This document shows, in pieces, positions 20,838-33,251 of a stretch of 64,000 nt of DNA. Each line of letters opens with the position of its first letter. Within the stretch, counting starts at the first letter, position 1. A program made the position numbers and the translations under genes. Source of the DNA: Nigrospora sphaerica (taxonomy: Eukaryota > Ascomycota > Sordariomycetes > Amphisphaeriales > Apiosporaceae); assembly GCA_018287875.1 (NCBI GenBank), contig JAGVVL010000025.1, forward strand, positions 310,001 through 374,000. The letters run 5' to 3'. Under the pieces are notes generated by a model. The model was not told the DNA's origin, did not search any database, and saw only the letters and a program-made list of their open reading frames with translations.

Positions 20838-23800
20838 ACACACCGGACCAGGACATGGTCGGATTACCACGGATATTGTTCCAGGTCATCATTGGTCACC
20901 CTTCAAGCGAACCCCCTCAGCCCACCGCTTGTCTCTCTCCCGAGGTATCCCGATCAAGTGCTGCAAGGAAGGGAAGTCGCATGGTCTCGAGGTTCCGGGG
21001 TTGATTTCTACTGTATAAAGTTGCATAAGCCGTCCAGCTGTCACATACGACCATAGCTTCCAGAAAACTCGGGATCCCGTCCGCTCTCCCATAGATAAGC
21101 TGGAAAGCGCCGAATTAGTACTAGGGTCGATGACGACCTGGGAATCCTCGGTGTTGTATGTGATCTTTTTGTCCAGCCGGCGTATTTATTTGTTTCTGTA
21201 TAGTAAGTTATAGGGGGCCCAGGTAGCACCTCCCTTAAACCTCTATACAGTACCCTATTCTAGACGGTACTTTTTACAGTTATCGGTCCCCTTGAGCTTC
21301 TTGCTATTTGGGTGCCATGAATCTCTGGCTCGTATGCTGGTAAGGGGTAAGTTCTTAATCCTCGGCTAAGTGATCAAGTACGTCATTCCCCGGTTTCCTC
21401 CATCTATCCGTATTATTCGACGTTGGTGTGAAAGCGCCCAGCCGAAACTGAAATTCCAAGGCAGTGAGTGGCCTAGCATCAACCAAGCTCGCGCTCATAA
21501 GCCTCCGTACGAGTATCTTAGCCGGAAGAGCGGCGCAGTGTCTTCTCCAGATCCCTTGGATATAGCCTAGTCAAACCCGCATGTCCGAAGCGCGGACTCG
21601 GAACGAGCCCGCGGTCACGACACCTCTTGACCCGGGCCCCTGTCATCACCGTGGAAGACGGGCCATGACCACATAGCCGAGCCTGACGAGCGGGCCCCCG
21701 TCCAGGCCGGGAGGGGGGAACAGGTTCGCCTACCCTCCCTCAACTGGCTTTACGGCCAACGAGAGCGCAGAGGCGCGGGCTTACAACACCACCCCCGGGC
21801 AGCTTTTTTGGCGTCGCGGACTGGACGGACGACCGGCCCGTCTACAGCGAGGGGGGAGAGATGGGGGACGGGGGTATGGGAGTCGGGCGAGCCGAGCTGA
21901 GCGCACGCCTGGAACCGGCCCACGGATAGGACTTGGGGTACTGGAGGGGGGGTTGGTTCGGATCACACGGAGTCAGGTCGTTAATGGAACACCATGTTGA
22001 TGCCCCACGTGATTCATGACTGCCTACCTATTCATCCCCCCCTGAAAAAGAAACATGTTGCAAATGAGCCGGCGCCTGCTTCCAACGCCCTGGACGATGA
22101 CAGGCGCGGGAAACTTCTAGCCGCCGCGTCTTGAACCTTGCCATTTTGTCGATACAACACCGATGTACGAACGAGGTACACAAAAGTGCAGTCGATATCA
22201 GGGCCGTCGCAGCCGCCCCGGCCCATGCAGAGGTCCCGTGCCAGCCTCCGATATAGGCGCGGCCTCGAACGTCTTGGCTGTTTATCGTGCCAGGCGGTGG
22301 CAAACCCGAGGGTCGGGCATCTATACTTAGACACGGGCGGAGGCCACTAATCCAGGTCTGGACATCCGTGGAACTGGGCATGTTTGCTGCCTTCCAGCCG
22401 GGCATCCTGGTATGGATGATTGCGTCCCGGCGTCAGAGACGACTTACGGGTCGTCCCGGGAAGGTGCAGAGGCTGTAAAAGCTGCATCAGCTGAACCGGG
22501 CCCACGAGCCACCGACCTTCAGGTGGTCCCGCCGTTCCGGGTTCGACGGTCCCACTTTCTACCACCGGAACCGGTGCTGTGAGGCTGTCGTTTGTTCCTA
22601 CATGGGCTATACTGTGCTTGTGGGTGTAGATAAGGTGTTGCTTTTCTCAACGGGGGATGGGGTCGCTTGGTTCAGATTTACGATATAGTGGGTGGGGCCA
22701 AGCACCGGCTAGCTGTAGTTGGGTCCATAAACGTGGGCCGTCGCTACACGCCTTCGTATAATGGCGATAGGCAAGGATTATGACTCTGGCCCCGGTAACC
22801 CGTACGGAGCGGCCTCGGGTGGATGTTGGTTTCTCTTCGGATGTGTCTTTACGGTCATGTTTGCGAGCCTTCCCAGCCTTCCTCGTGGGTCAGCTAAAAA
22901 AAACCACATATGTACCAACAACAAAGGGCTTCGTGACGGGGTGGCAATGCAAGGCCAGTTCTGTCATCTCTTTAGCCTAAAAGATCAATGTTCCGAGGCG
23001 GGCGGTATGTTTGCCGGCACTGTCACACCCCGGGGGGGGGGCTCAGCATTGGCCCCGAGGGACACGGGAACCGCCCGTCAGAGGGAAAAAACCCCACGAA
23101 ATGCTTCGTCCCGTGGGACCGTCCTTCCGCGTCCCTCCCGAGGGAAGGCATCGCTGGTATTGCGAGCCCCTGGGACGGGCATACCCTTTGCCCCGAAAAT
23201 ACCCAATTGGTCGCGGGTAAAAAGGGCGACGACCTTGTTCGACGGGTGACGATGCGGCTGAGGGGTCTTTTGGGGGGCGATTGAGGCGGGGGCCAAGTCT
23301 GGGGGATCGTCGCCAGGCGCCTCAGCAGCTTTCGCTCTCGCCACAGCCCCAAGCCCGGGCGCCGGAAGAGGGCATCGACGCGATGGCCCTTCCACAACAT
23401 CCCTCACCCCCCATGTCCCGTGTTCTGGTCCCGGGACAGCGGTGCCGACGGCGTAGGCCCGAATGGGCAGTACGGACGCGGCCGTCGTCCCCAAGCCTCT
23501 CGGATAGGCAATTGCGGAGTCTAGGTCGACGATGCCAAGGGCCGCCAAGCGCCTGCCAAGCGGCGCCGCGCGCGAAAAGCACCAGATGCGACCACGCGAG
23601 CCAAGAGCCCCCCTGGCCCAGGGAAAGAAGGTCTCTCCCCCTCGAAAGCCGGTAACGTCGTGGTCCTCGGGCTGGGGGAGGCGCAGACACGCGAATGCGA
23701 TCCGACGCTGTCGGCTAATGTGCAGGAAGGGGGGACGGCCTGCAGCAGGTGCCCGGAATTTGGGGGGGGGGGATGAGGCAACGCCGCCTTTTCCCGCACT

Positions 23801-24222
23801 GCATGGCCACGAGGCTTCGCTCTCGGTAGTCGTCGTCGTCCGGGGTGCTGCTGGCTGCCGGCGGGCGTGCAGGAAACGCAAAACCGACGCGGCTATGTAA
23901 TCCTGGTCCGTTTCTCCCGTTCCTTCTTGTTTGTCTGCTCCACCCCCCGTGGACAGCAGGGCGCCCGTAGACAGTAGGGCGGTTGGTACAGGGGTATTTC
24001 CTCCAATTAACGGGCCGCCGCAGCCTCTCGGCCCACTATCCATCGCCCCGGCAAGCCAACTTACCTGGGGTGATGCCGAACTCGCCATTCAGCCGGACCA
24101 ACAAAAACCTGATCGAGGACCGACGGGAGGCCCGTCGGAGGCAAGGGAGGACCCCGGAAGGGTGGGGGGGAGGCGGGAGAGGATGGATCGGGGTCGGTCG
24201 GACTAAAAGAAGGGGGAGCCGA
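20838..24222. other. Gene-poor spacer, 3.4 kb, with AT-richer block
   Basis: Positions 21000-21580 are noticeably more AT-rich than the surroundings (for example TATTTATTTG, TTTTTACAG) and may be an old decayed element, but no terminal repeats or transposase motif could be found. 22900-24200 is GC-rich with G-runs at 23031-23042 and 23760-23772. GGCTAA at 23712 and GTGGGG near 24152 could be XlnR-type and CreA-type sites for the xylanase gene. Confidence 0.5.
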
Positions 24223-24229
24223 TATATAG
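24223..24229 (+). promoter_or_regulatory. TATA box of the xylanase gene
   Basis: TATATAG 138-144 bp upstream of ATG 24367, followed by CT-rich sequence. Likely core promoter element. Confidence 0.55.
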
Positions 24230-24366
24230 CTTGAGCTCGATCGCCGCCTCTCCTCCTCGACGTGGCTTCTGCTGCTGTCTCTTGTCCGGCCAAGCAGTTG
24301 AGCATCTCTCTCTCCCATCCTCTCTCCCGCCCGTCTTCCCCCTCGGCCTCCGATTCGTCGCCCACG

Positions 24367-25541
<1,175 letters not shown>

Positions 25542-26656
25542 CGGCTTTCCTTCTTCCTGCCGGCCCTCTAGTCGGTAAGGGACGTGGCCTCTTGGTATGC
25601 CTATGTATCCTCGAACCAGGGCTGCCGGGGTGGCGGCCTCGCCGACATAACCGCCCGCTACCGGTGTCCTGTCTTCTCTTTCATTTGTACATATTCATCT
25701 ACAGAGCAAGCACGCAAGACGAGAAGGACAGTTGGGCCACGGTCGGCTGTTGGGGACGGCAATGGAGGGGGAGCCCACGCTCTTTTCAATCCTGTCTTCT
25801 AGTCGTATTTGACTCATCATCTGTGGACATGACGATGCGTCTTTTCTTGGCCCATCGTGGACGCCCGTGTTGCATGTGATGTCTATGGAGGACTGTGGGT
25901 GCACAACCTCGACGAGGAATGGGTCCCTATCGACCCATTCGGGGTTCTACTGCCCCTCTGCTCCCCAATCGGGCGTGCTACATGCAGGCACGGTCCAACT
26001 CTTGGGAGCCTTGGGAATAATGCCGGTGCCCCAAAGTACCCGGAGCCATCGCGCTGTCTTTGGGACCTAATTATAGTGTGCGGTTCCGATAGAACTGGTT
26101 CAAGCCTAGCGTTATCGCCTTGTGCAGAAAGTAATCAGCAATTATCCCTGCGGCTCCCGACACCCTGGTTCCCCCCTCTCGGCCCCTCTCGGCCGCGCTG
26201 ACGAACCGCTTATGAGGAGCCAATCAGTGGCGGCGGTGCATTCGCCCGTCACTCCGCGATCTCTCCTGGGTCTCATGCTGTGCCGCAGGAGAGAAGGGGC
26301 CAAGAAACGGAGCTGAGTTCGGCCCCGGTCGAGGAGGCCACAAAGGCAAGGAATAGACAGATTTGGTCACCAGCTCGCGGGCGCGAATCTTCTCCATGCG
26401 TCGGCCTGCTTCAAACGCCCCTTTTCGATTCTCCCGTGGTCAAAAGTCCTTATAATCCCGCCGCCCCGGAGAAGGGACCTCGGCGGTGGGCGGGCAGGCG
26501 CAGAGACGACGCACTGACCAAAAAAAAACACACCCCCACCTTGACGTCCCACTTGAGCGGCGTCGGACTCTGGGCCGCCATCGGATCCGAGCCTCCATCG
26601 GACACGACCCGCCCCCTTCGGACGCTTGACTGGACTCGGGGCGCCGGGCCCGCACC
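25542..26656. other. Intergenic spacer, 1.1 kb
   Basis: Xylanase 3' region and upstream region of the HET gene. Poly-A at 26520-26528. Nothing gene-like seen. Confidence 0.55.
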
Positions 26657-28611
26657 ATGACGGCCCGCGCCGACACCGACGGCGCCGACGAGTACCGGCA
26701 CACGCCGCTGACGGCCGACGACTCGATCCGCGTGCTCGAGCTGCTGCCGGCGCGGGACGCGGGGGCGCCCATCCGGTGCCGGCTGCGCGAGGCGACGCTG
26801 GGGCGGGCCGGGACGCGGTACGAGGCGCTGTCGTACGTCTGGGGGTCGGCGCCGGCGCCGCCGGGGGCGGGGACGACGGCGTGGTGCGCCGGGCGGCGGC
26901 TGCCCGTGACGGCCAACTGCCACGCCGCCCTCGCGCACCTGCGCCGGCGCTGGCGCCCGCGCGCCCTCTGGATCGACGCCCTCTGCGTCGACCAGGGCGC
27001 CGCCCCCGAGAGCGCCCGCGAGCGCCGTCGCCAGGTCGCCCTCATGGGCGCCATCTACGGCGCCGCCGCCCGCGTGCTCATCTGGCTCGGCCCCGCCGAC
27101 CCCCAGACCCCCCGCGTGTTCCGCCTCTTCCGCGACCTCTACCGCTGCCGCGTCGAGCTGCCGCCGGCCCGTGGCCGCTGCAAGCCGCTATACCGTCTCG
27201 TCCGCGGTGAATCCTCCCCCTCCCCGGGGGCTTCCCCCACCCTCCCTCCCCCCCCTGCTGCGGTTTGCTGACGGTCCGGGAACCAGAGGTGTACGAGCAG
27301 TCCGAGGTCAAGGACTGCCCCGCCCTGGCCAAGATCCTGGAAGCGCCCTGGCTCGCGAGGGTGTGGACCGTGCAGGAGGTGGCGCTCGCCCGCAGGGCCG
27401 TCGTCGTCATGGGCCACCACCAGATCGGCTGGCGGACGTACGCGCACGCCCTCAACCTGGCCACGCAGACGCGGTCGGGCGTGGCCCGGCCGAACCTGAT
27501 CCGGCCCCGGCTGGGCGCCGCCTACATCGGCGACGGCGGCGGCGGCGGCGGCGGCGCCGAGCTCGAAAACCTCGTCGACCTGCTCCACTGCCTCGCGCAC
27601 CTCGAGTGCCGGCTGGCGCACGACCGCGTCTTCGGCCTCCACTCGGTCCTGACGCGCGGCGGCCTGCGGCTGGCGGCGCCCGACTACCGCCGGCCCGTGT
27701 CGCACGTGTTCCAGGACCTCGTCGTCGCCTTCGTCGGCGCCACCGGGTCCGCCGCGCCCGTGTGCATGACGCTGCCGGCCGCCGCCGCCACGGGCCTGCC
27801 CTCGTGGGTGCCCGACTGGCTGGCCGCGACGCCGGCGCGCCGCGGCTCCGTTGACGAGTCGGGCACCTTTGCGCTCCGGAGCCCGCGCGCCCTCGTGCGG
27901 GGCCCCGGCGCGAGCCGCGGCGCCGTCGCCGACGCCGCCCACGACATGGCCGCCGGTCGCCTCCGCCTCGGCGCCCGCCGCGTCGCCGCCATTCGCTGCC
28001 GCGTCTCCCACATCCCCGAGGGCGCCGACGCCGCCGCCGCCCCGCCTGACGCCTTCGCCGCCGCCTGCGAGACGTACTGCCGGCACCTCGGCGGGGCCCT
28101 GGGCGACGCCGCCGCCGGCGTGCTCGGCGAGCTCGTGCGGTGCGTCTACGCGCGGAGCCCCGACCGGTACCTGGCCGGCTGGTTCCACACGATGCTGCAC
28201 GCGGGGGACGAGAACGACGCCGCCGAGGCGCTCCTCGGGCCGGGGCCGCCGCCGGCCGCCGCCCCGAGGGGGGGCTACCGGTCGGGCCTGCGGGCCAAGT
28301 ACGCGGGCTGGCCGCGGGCGCGCGTGGCCGCCGACCTGGCGGCGTGCCGCGGCGCGTACCAGCAGCACGCCGCCGTGGGCGCGCACTACGCCTTCGTCAC
28401 GCTCGCCGACGGCCGCGCCGGCCGCGCCCACCACTCGGTGCGCCGCGGCGACGCCGTCTACCTCGTCGCCGGCGCCCACGTGCCCCTGGTCCTGCGGCCC
28501 GCCGCTGCCGGCGCCTTCCGCATCGTCGCCCCCGCCTACGTCGTCGGCCTCATGCAGGGCGAGCTGTGGCCCGCCGACCCCGCCGCGCTCGAGGCCGTCA
28601 CCCTCGTATGA
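26657..28611 (+). CDS. HET-domain protein (heterokaryon incompatibility type)
   Basis: Two exons, 26657-27206 and 27287-28611, 624 aa. The 80-bp intron (GTGAAT...AACCAG, GCTGAC branch) joins LVR-E-VYEQSEV in phase. The HET domain (PF06985) is evident at residues ~55-220: YEALSYVWGS, LWIDALCVDQ, RRRQVALMGAIYGAAARVLIWLG, and after the intron WLARVWTVQEVALARR. The C-terminal two thirds contain a second conserved-looking end (HSVRRGDAVYLVAGAHVPLVLRP, YVVGLMQGELW) common to long HET proteins. HET proteins trigger localised cell death after non-self fusion or other cues; many are orphan paralogues with no known allele partner. Composition is extremely GC-rich, especially at third positions. No NACHT, ankyrin or patatin partner domain is present and no known incompatibility partner lies next to it. 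Confidence 0.92.
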
Positions 28612-29949
28612 CGGCCCGCGGCCGCCCGCGACCGAGCCGAACCCGCCCCCGGCCCCGCGCCCGGCCCAAGGCGCGCTGGCTACGATGCTCGTGGAACGCT
28701 CTTGTTACGCCATGGGCGAATGCAATAATATGCCGTGAATAACTGGGGAGGGAGTCGTGAGATGGAACACGTCATTTAATGTTTACGTTATAAAGCGTGG
28801 CCATAAAAGCCATGGCGAGCAGTGTTATGGAGAAGGTTGAAGGAATATCGTGTTGGAAACGTCCGGGGACTTCATATCTCGCTGCAGACCATCTTTGAGA
28901 GAGCAGGATGGAGGTTAACAGCACTCCTTAAGAAGCGCTACGGAGCCCAAAAAATACGGCGCCTCGCATGCGCGGATCAGGTCGGATAATACCATGGTGT
29001 CCACGTGTCAAGTCGTTCTGCCGTCTCACTCGAATAATCAATACTTACAGCTGTACTTCGCCGTTTCTGCGGAATAATCAGACGGGTAAAGCACGCTGAC
29101 TTGTCTCGAGGGTCGCCGGAAGCCCATCCTGGGACCACCGCTTCCACACCTGGTCTCGCGATGCCGACAGCCACAACGGCAAAGTGACATAGCAAGCCCG
29201 GCTCCCATTCTGTCGTAACATCGCAAGGTTTATGCCAGATTTTTCTGGTCGCCATGCGCGATATCGCCATCGTACAGTCAAGAGTGGGCAAAACACGTCA
29301 GTCGACATTCGTGGAAAGTAGAAGGAGGTGCGCGCCGAACGTCGCGTACAGTCAAGGCGATCGGTACCGTCTGGCTGTCTCCGTTGTAAGGGACCACCCA
29401 GACTCCTAAGAGCATTGTATTAACCTCTTGGCATCATTCCATCCAACTCTTCGGAGCGGTGGTACCGGGGTTTGGCACTCATCGTGGGGTTCCGGAGAGG
29501 CACCTTGGAGGCAGCACCAACCTCTGGAGAATGATGGCGCCAGCATGGGGAAACGGAGGCCGACAATGTGTACGATGTAGATTTGTGTTTTGGCTCTTGG
29601 GGAAGCAAACTTTTCGTCTTCGGTACGGAGGGAGTCCTGCAGCTGAGAACCAATGTCCAATACCGGCAGGAAACTAGTTCGGGAATTTCCGAACAGCTGT
29701 GCTCGTTTCTGCTGTAACATACAAGACGTACAAACCATGTAAAAATACACTATCTACTCAAATGCGAGGGCCGCTCCGACGGGGTGGGGGTGAGGTCATC
29801 ACAGGAAGCACACGAATCCCAGAACTGAATTATAAGGAGATTGCTTCTCTAGCGAGGCATCTTGGTCTTCATTCATGAGGAGCTCGGGGTATCTATCTAT
29901 CGGCGCGAGAAAGAAATTCGTAACCTACTCTCCCAAGTAAAACATCACC
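28612..29949. other. Convergent 3' spacer, 1.3 kb
   Basis: Between the tail-to-tail HET and receptor genes. No gene seen. Confidence 0.55.
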
Positions 29950-31315
29950 TTACCGGGCCAGCCTCGTCTCGATCATCGTTCCGTGTGGTACATCGACACT
30001 GCACAGCTCCACCTCGCTCCCGTGCAGGTTCTCGGGCCCGCACCGCCGCGATGCCGTCCTTCGGCTGGATGGCCTCGATCGACTGGGCTCGTCGAGGCGC
30101 TTGTGGCTGCCGCCGTGTAGGGAGCGGCCGGGGTAGAAGCCGAACGTCTTTATGAAGGGCTGCAACACCATTAGCGACGGGCAGCAGCAGGCCGCTGAGA
30201 GCTCCCCGATCGTCCAGCAGTCGATGAGGACGGCGCTGTAGCTGAAGTCGTCGGTGATGCTCCCAAAGGCCAAGCGGAGGATCGACACCACACAGGCACT
30301 GGAGGGAAACACGGGTTAGTGAGAAGGTAGGTTGTTGGAGGGGGGGGGGGGGGGGGGCGGAACTGGGATGATGGCGAGCTGAACTCACAGTGCGCCTATG
30401 GCGAAGATGCCTGGGATCACAAGGTACGTCAGCAACTCGATTACAACAAACATGAATGGCCGCCCTCGCGTATTCGGTGGCGGAGACGGGTACGACTCTG
30501 GGACACACATACCAATGACGGCCAGCCTCTGGCCTCTCTGCATCTCCAGCCTCCATATGACGGGCACGGGCAGCAGGATGATGATGAAGTCGGTGACGAC
30601 GTTGCCGATGCCGATGATGATGCCGCGGGACGCCGCCGTGCAGTCTCTGTCGGTGATGGTGAAGTCCCAAGCCGCCTGCACCGGAATGCAGCCGAATATG
30701 GTGGTAAGCACCGTGCCCAGACACCATGCCATCACCAGCAGGGCGAGGACCAGACAGGGGCCGCGGTGGGAGGTTTGGGCGACCAGTCGATAGTACTGCG
30801 CGAAGAGAGAAGCCTTGATGACCATGAGGGAGGCGTTGTACACGACGTTCTCGGCAAAGATGAACTGCCAGTCGATAAACAAGGGCGAGCCAAAGGCGAA
30901 TGGGGGCAAGTACTACTAACCTTGAATGAAGTCAGGAGGTCCTCGGGGCCCGTAACCTCCCAAATATGGCTGCCGAGGCCGTATTGAGTGTGTACGATGT
31001 ACAAGACGCCAACGGCCACGACGGTGAGCTGAAAGGTGCGCGTATCAGCGGCCGGCTCGTCCCGGGTCTCATGTTGATGGGCCTTGGACTCACCCACGCG
31101 GCCATGACGAGGTAGTCGTCGAAGCCGAATGTGCGCAGGAGGAAGCGCCGCGTGTACAGCCGAAGGGCCGTGACGACGGTGAGAACCAGCAGGCAAAACA
31201 GACTAACGCCTATGATGAGCGGCGCGCGCGAGGCGCCGGCGGATGCGGCATCGGCCGGCGGGATGAAGGCATCGGGGCTGCTCGGTAGGGAGGGGACGAA
31301 CGAAAAGGGCGCCAT
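29950..31315 (-). CDS. Rhodopsin-domain integral membrane protein (Pth11/SAT4-like receptor)
   Basis: Five exons on the minus strand: 31315-31094, 31028-30921, 30864-30513, 30410-30389 and 30298-29950; 350 aa. Every join is in phase and each intron has a consensus donor (GTGAGT, GTTAGT, GTATGT, GTGAGT); introns 3 and 4 have GCTGAC and CACTAAC branches. Exon 4 is only 22 nt. The protein has seven hydrophobic segments in the fungal rhodopsin-domain arrangement (PF20684): LIIGVSLFCLLVLTVVTALR, a charged FGFDDYLVMAAW, a GLGSHIWEV loop, FAENVVYNASLMVIKASLFAQYYR, then FGCIPVQAAWDF with a conserved Cys, NVVTDFIIILLPVPVIWRLEM, IFAIGAL-ACVVSILRL and SYSAVLIDCWTIGELS. No CFEM domain precedes it. Such proteins sense surface or host cues in Pth11, or are receptors of unknown ligand. 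The stop at 29950 overlaps a GTAAGG, so a further 3' exon cannot be excluded. Confidence 0.88.
30340..30357 (+). repeat. 18-nt poly-G run inside a receptor intron
   Basis: Uninterrupted G run on the plus strand (poly-C in the transcript), within intron 4 of the minus-strand receptor gene, about 40 nt upstream of its acceptor on the coding strand. Confidence 0.95.
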
Positions 31316-33251
31316 GGCAGGATGGCCCCGGTACTGCTTGCCGCCGTGGGGGGAAAAGGTTTGTGACTCGTCATAATTCAAGATGACCGATCTCTGTTTT
31401 GGCTCCCGGCGTGCTGGACTATAAGCATGAATTCCCGCGCGCAAGGAGGCAAGGAGAAGCGGGACGAGAGTTGAAACAAGGGGATGGCTGTGACCTTCTG
31501 CTTCGCACAGGAAGACACACCTGGTCAATTCCTGAGGTTGGGTCAAGTCGGGTTGAAGCCGATCCCCCCGCATACTGCACGTAGTCGTTGCCCGATACGG
31601 CTTCGGGAAAACCGAGGGGCTTGGTCGCATGGATGATTATGCGACGAGGCTTCACGAAGAACCCCAGTATACTACGTAGGCGCGGGCCCGTTGGAAAGGC
31701 GCTCTCGGCCGGCCCAGCTGTCAGGACTGGCCCGCGACCGGGGGGTCGCGAGTAGCGAGGGGTTTTTTTCAAACGGCGTCTCCAGCACGGCGGGTCGCGA
31801 TGTAGCCAAGCGGCAGTTGCCCAGATGCGCTCGGACGGACGGTGGATAGGGCGACCAGGATGTCGGCAAGTTCTGGCACTTCGGTCGGGTAATATAACAG
31901 GGTTCTTGATCCGGTTCGGTCTAGCCCGCCCCTCGATCTCACCGGCCGGTCAATCGTGCGCCTGGACGGGGGTGGCTGATCGATCCCAAGAACCCTTCCG
32001 CCGTGTGACGTGCGGCGCCCGTCCCACGACGCGGGACGGGGCGACATGAAAGGGCCGCCGGGGAGGGAGTCATGGCGGGCTTTGCCGACTGATTACCCGC
32101 GAGCCGCACGCCGTAGCCGCGTTGGGGGTGCCTTCGCCGCACGTCTTTCCGACCCGTGTCCTGCGTGCAGCTGGTATGCCTTGCTGCAGGTGGGCATCGT
32201 AAGCATGTTGTCCTTTCCAAGTTGAGGTCAAAGCTAAAGACACCCATGGGCAAGGAATATGCGACGCTCATGTCAGTACGAGGCCGCCACGGCCTAATGT
32301 AGCTGTGATGGGGGATTTGTATTACCTCATTGCATGAAGATAGGGTTTGGCATGTAACACACTGCCTATTCGCCACCTAGCATACTTCCCCAAAGGGGTT
32401 TTTCTCCTTGTTTTGAATAACGCTGTGTGAGGCTGAAGAGGGGAACCCGAACGGGTGCCCGAGAGCCCGGCCTGTACACAGTTTCTGTTAAAACTGCCCT
32501 ACTAGGCAGGGAGCACATATGAGGACGTTACCCCAAGTATTTTGAGTTGGACGGTAGACAGCCCTAGTGATGGAGGGGTAAAGGGTAGTGTGGTAGGGGC
32601 ACCCTCGTTTCGTCTCTGGGCTTCGTAGTTCATACGTACCTGGATAGTGGACCCCGCATACTCGACGCTGGCACGGTAGCTATCCAGTTCCTTGCCAGCA
32701 GCTCTCCAAGCCATCTACTACCTACCTAGCTAGTGCATGGGCCATCCCAGCTGCCTACGGTACGTACCCCAGCTGCCAGTGGTGCATGCTGTAACTCGTC
32801 GAGCATGGAGACGGGTAACAAATAGAACCCGGTCCGAGGACGGGCTTCGGCTTCTCACCATGTTCAAGCCGCGCATTTCGTCGGCAGATGGGCCATCGCC
32901 GCAAAGGCCGCAGTGCGATAAGAGGCGGGGTCCATTATCGGCACTGAATACCAACAAGCGCCCGCCATCGGCGCCGTCACCATCACGGGTGGCCCAGGTC
33001 AAGTTTACACCCTCCATACCTGGTAAATACTTACCCTTCCATCGTCAGGCATCATCGTCCCCCCCGAGCTAATAGGGAAAGCCGGTGCAGGAGCACACTT
33101 TGGTCCATCGTTTCCGGCAGAGGCTTCGTCTTGCGGGAAAGCGTGACCTCGATCCGCCCGCCGACTGCGTTGCGACATCATCCAGGTAAGCAGCAGGTGC
33201 AGATCTGGACTCTGCCCCGGCCACGTCCCCACCCGCCACTTGCCGAAGACC
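31316..33251. other. Divergent promoter region, 1.9 kb
   Basis: Lies between the head-to-head receptor and CoA-transferase genes. No gene seen; 32400-32720 is somewhat AT-richer. A GTAAGC donor-like site at 33187 could mark a 5'UTR intron of the CoA-transferase gene. Confidence 0.5.
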
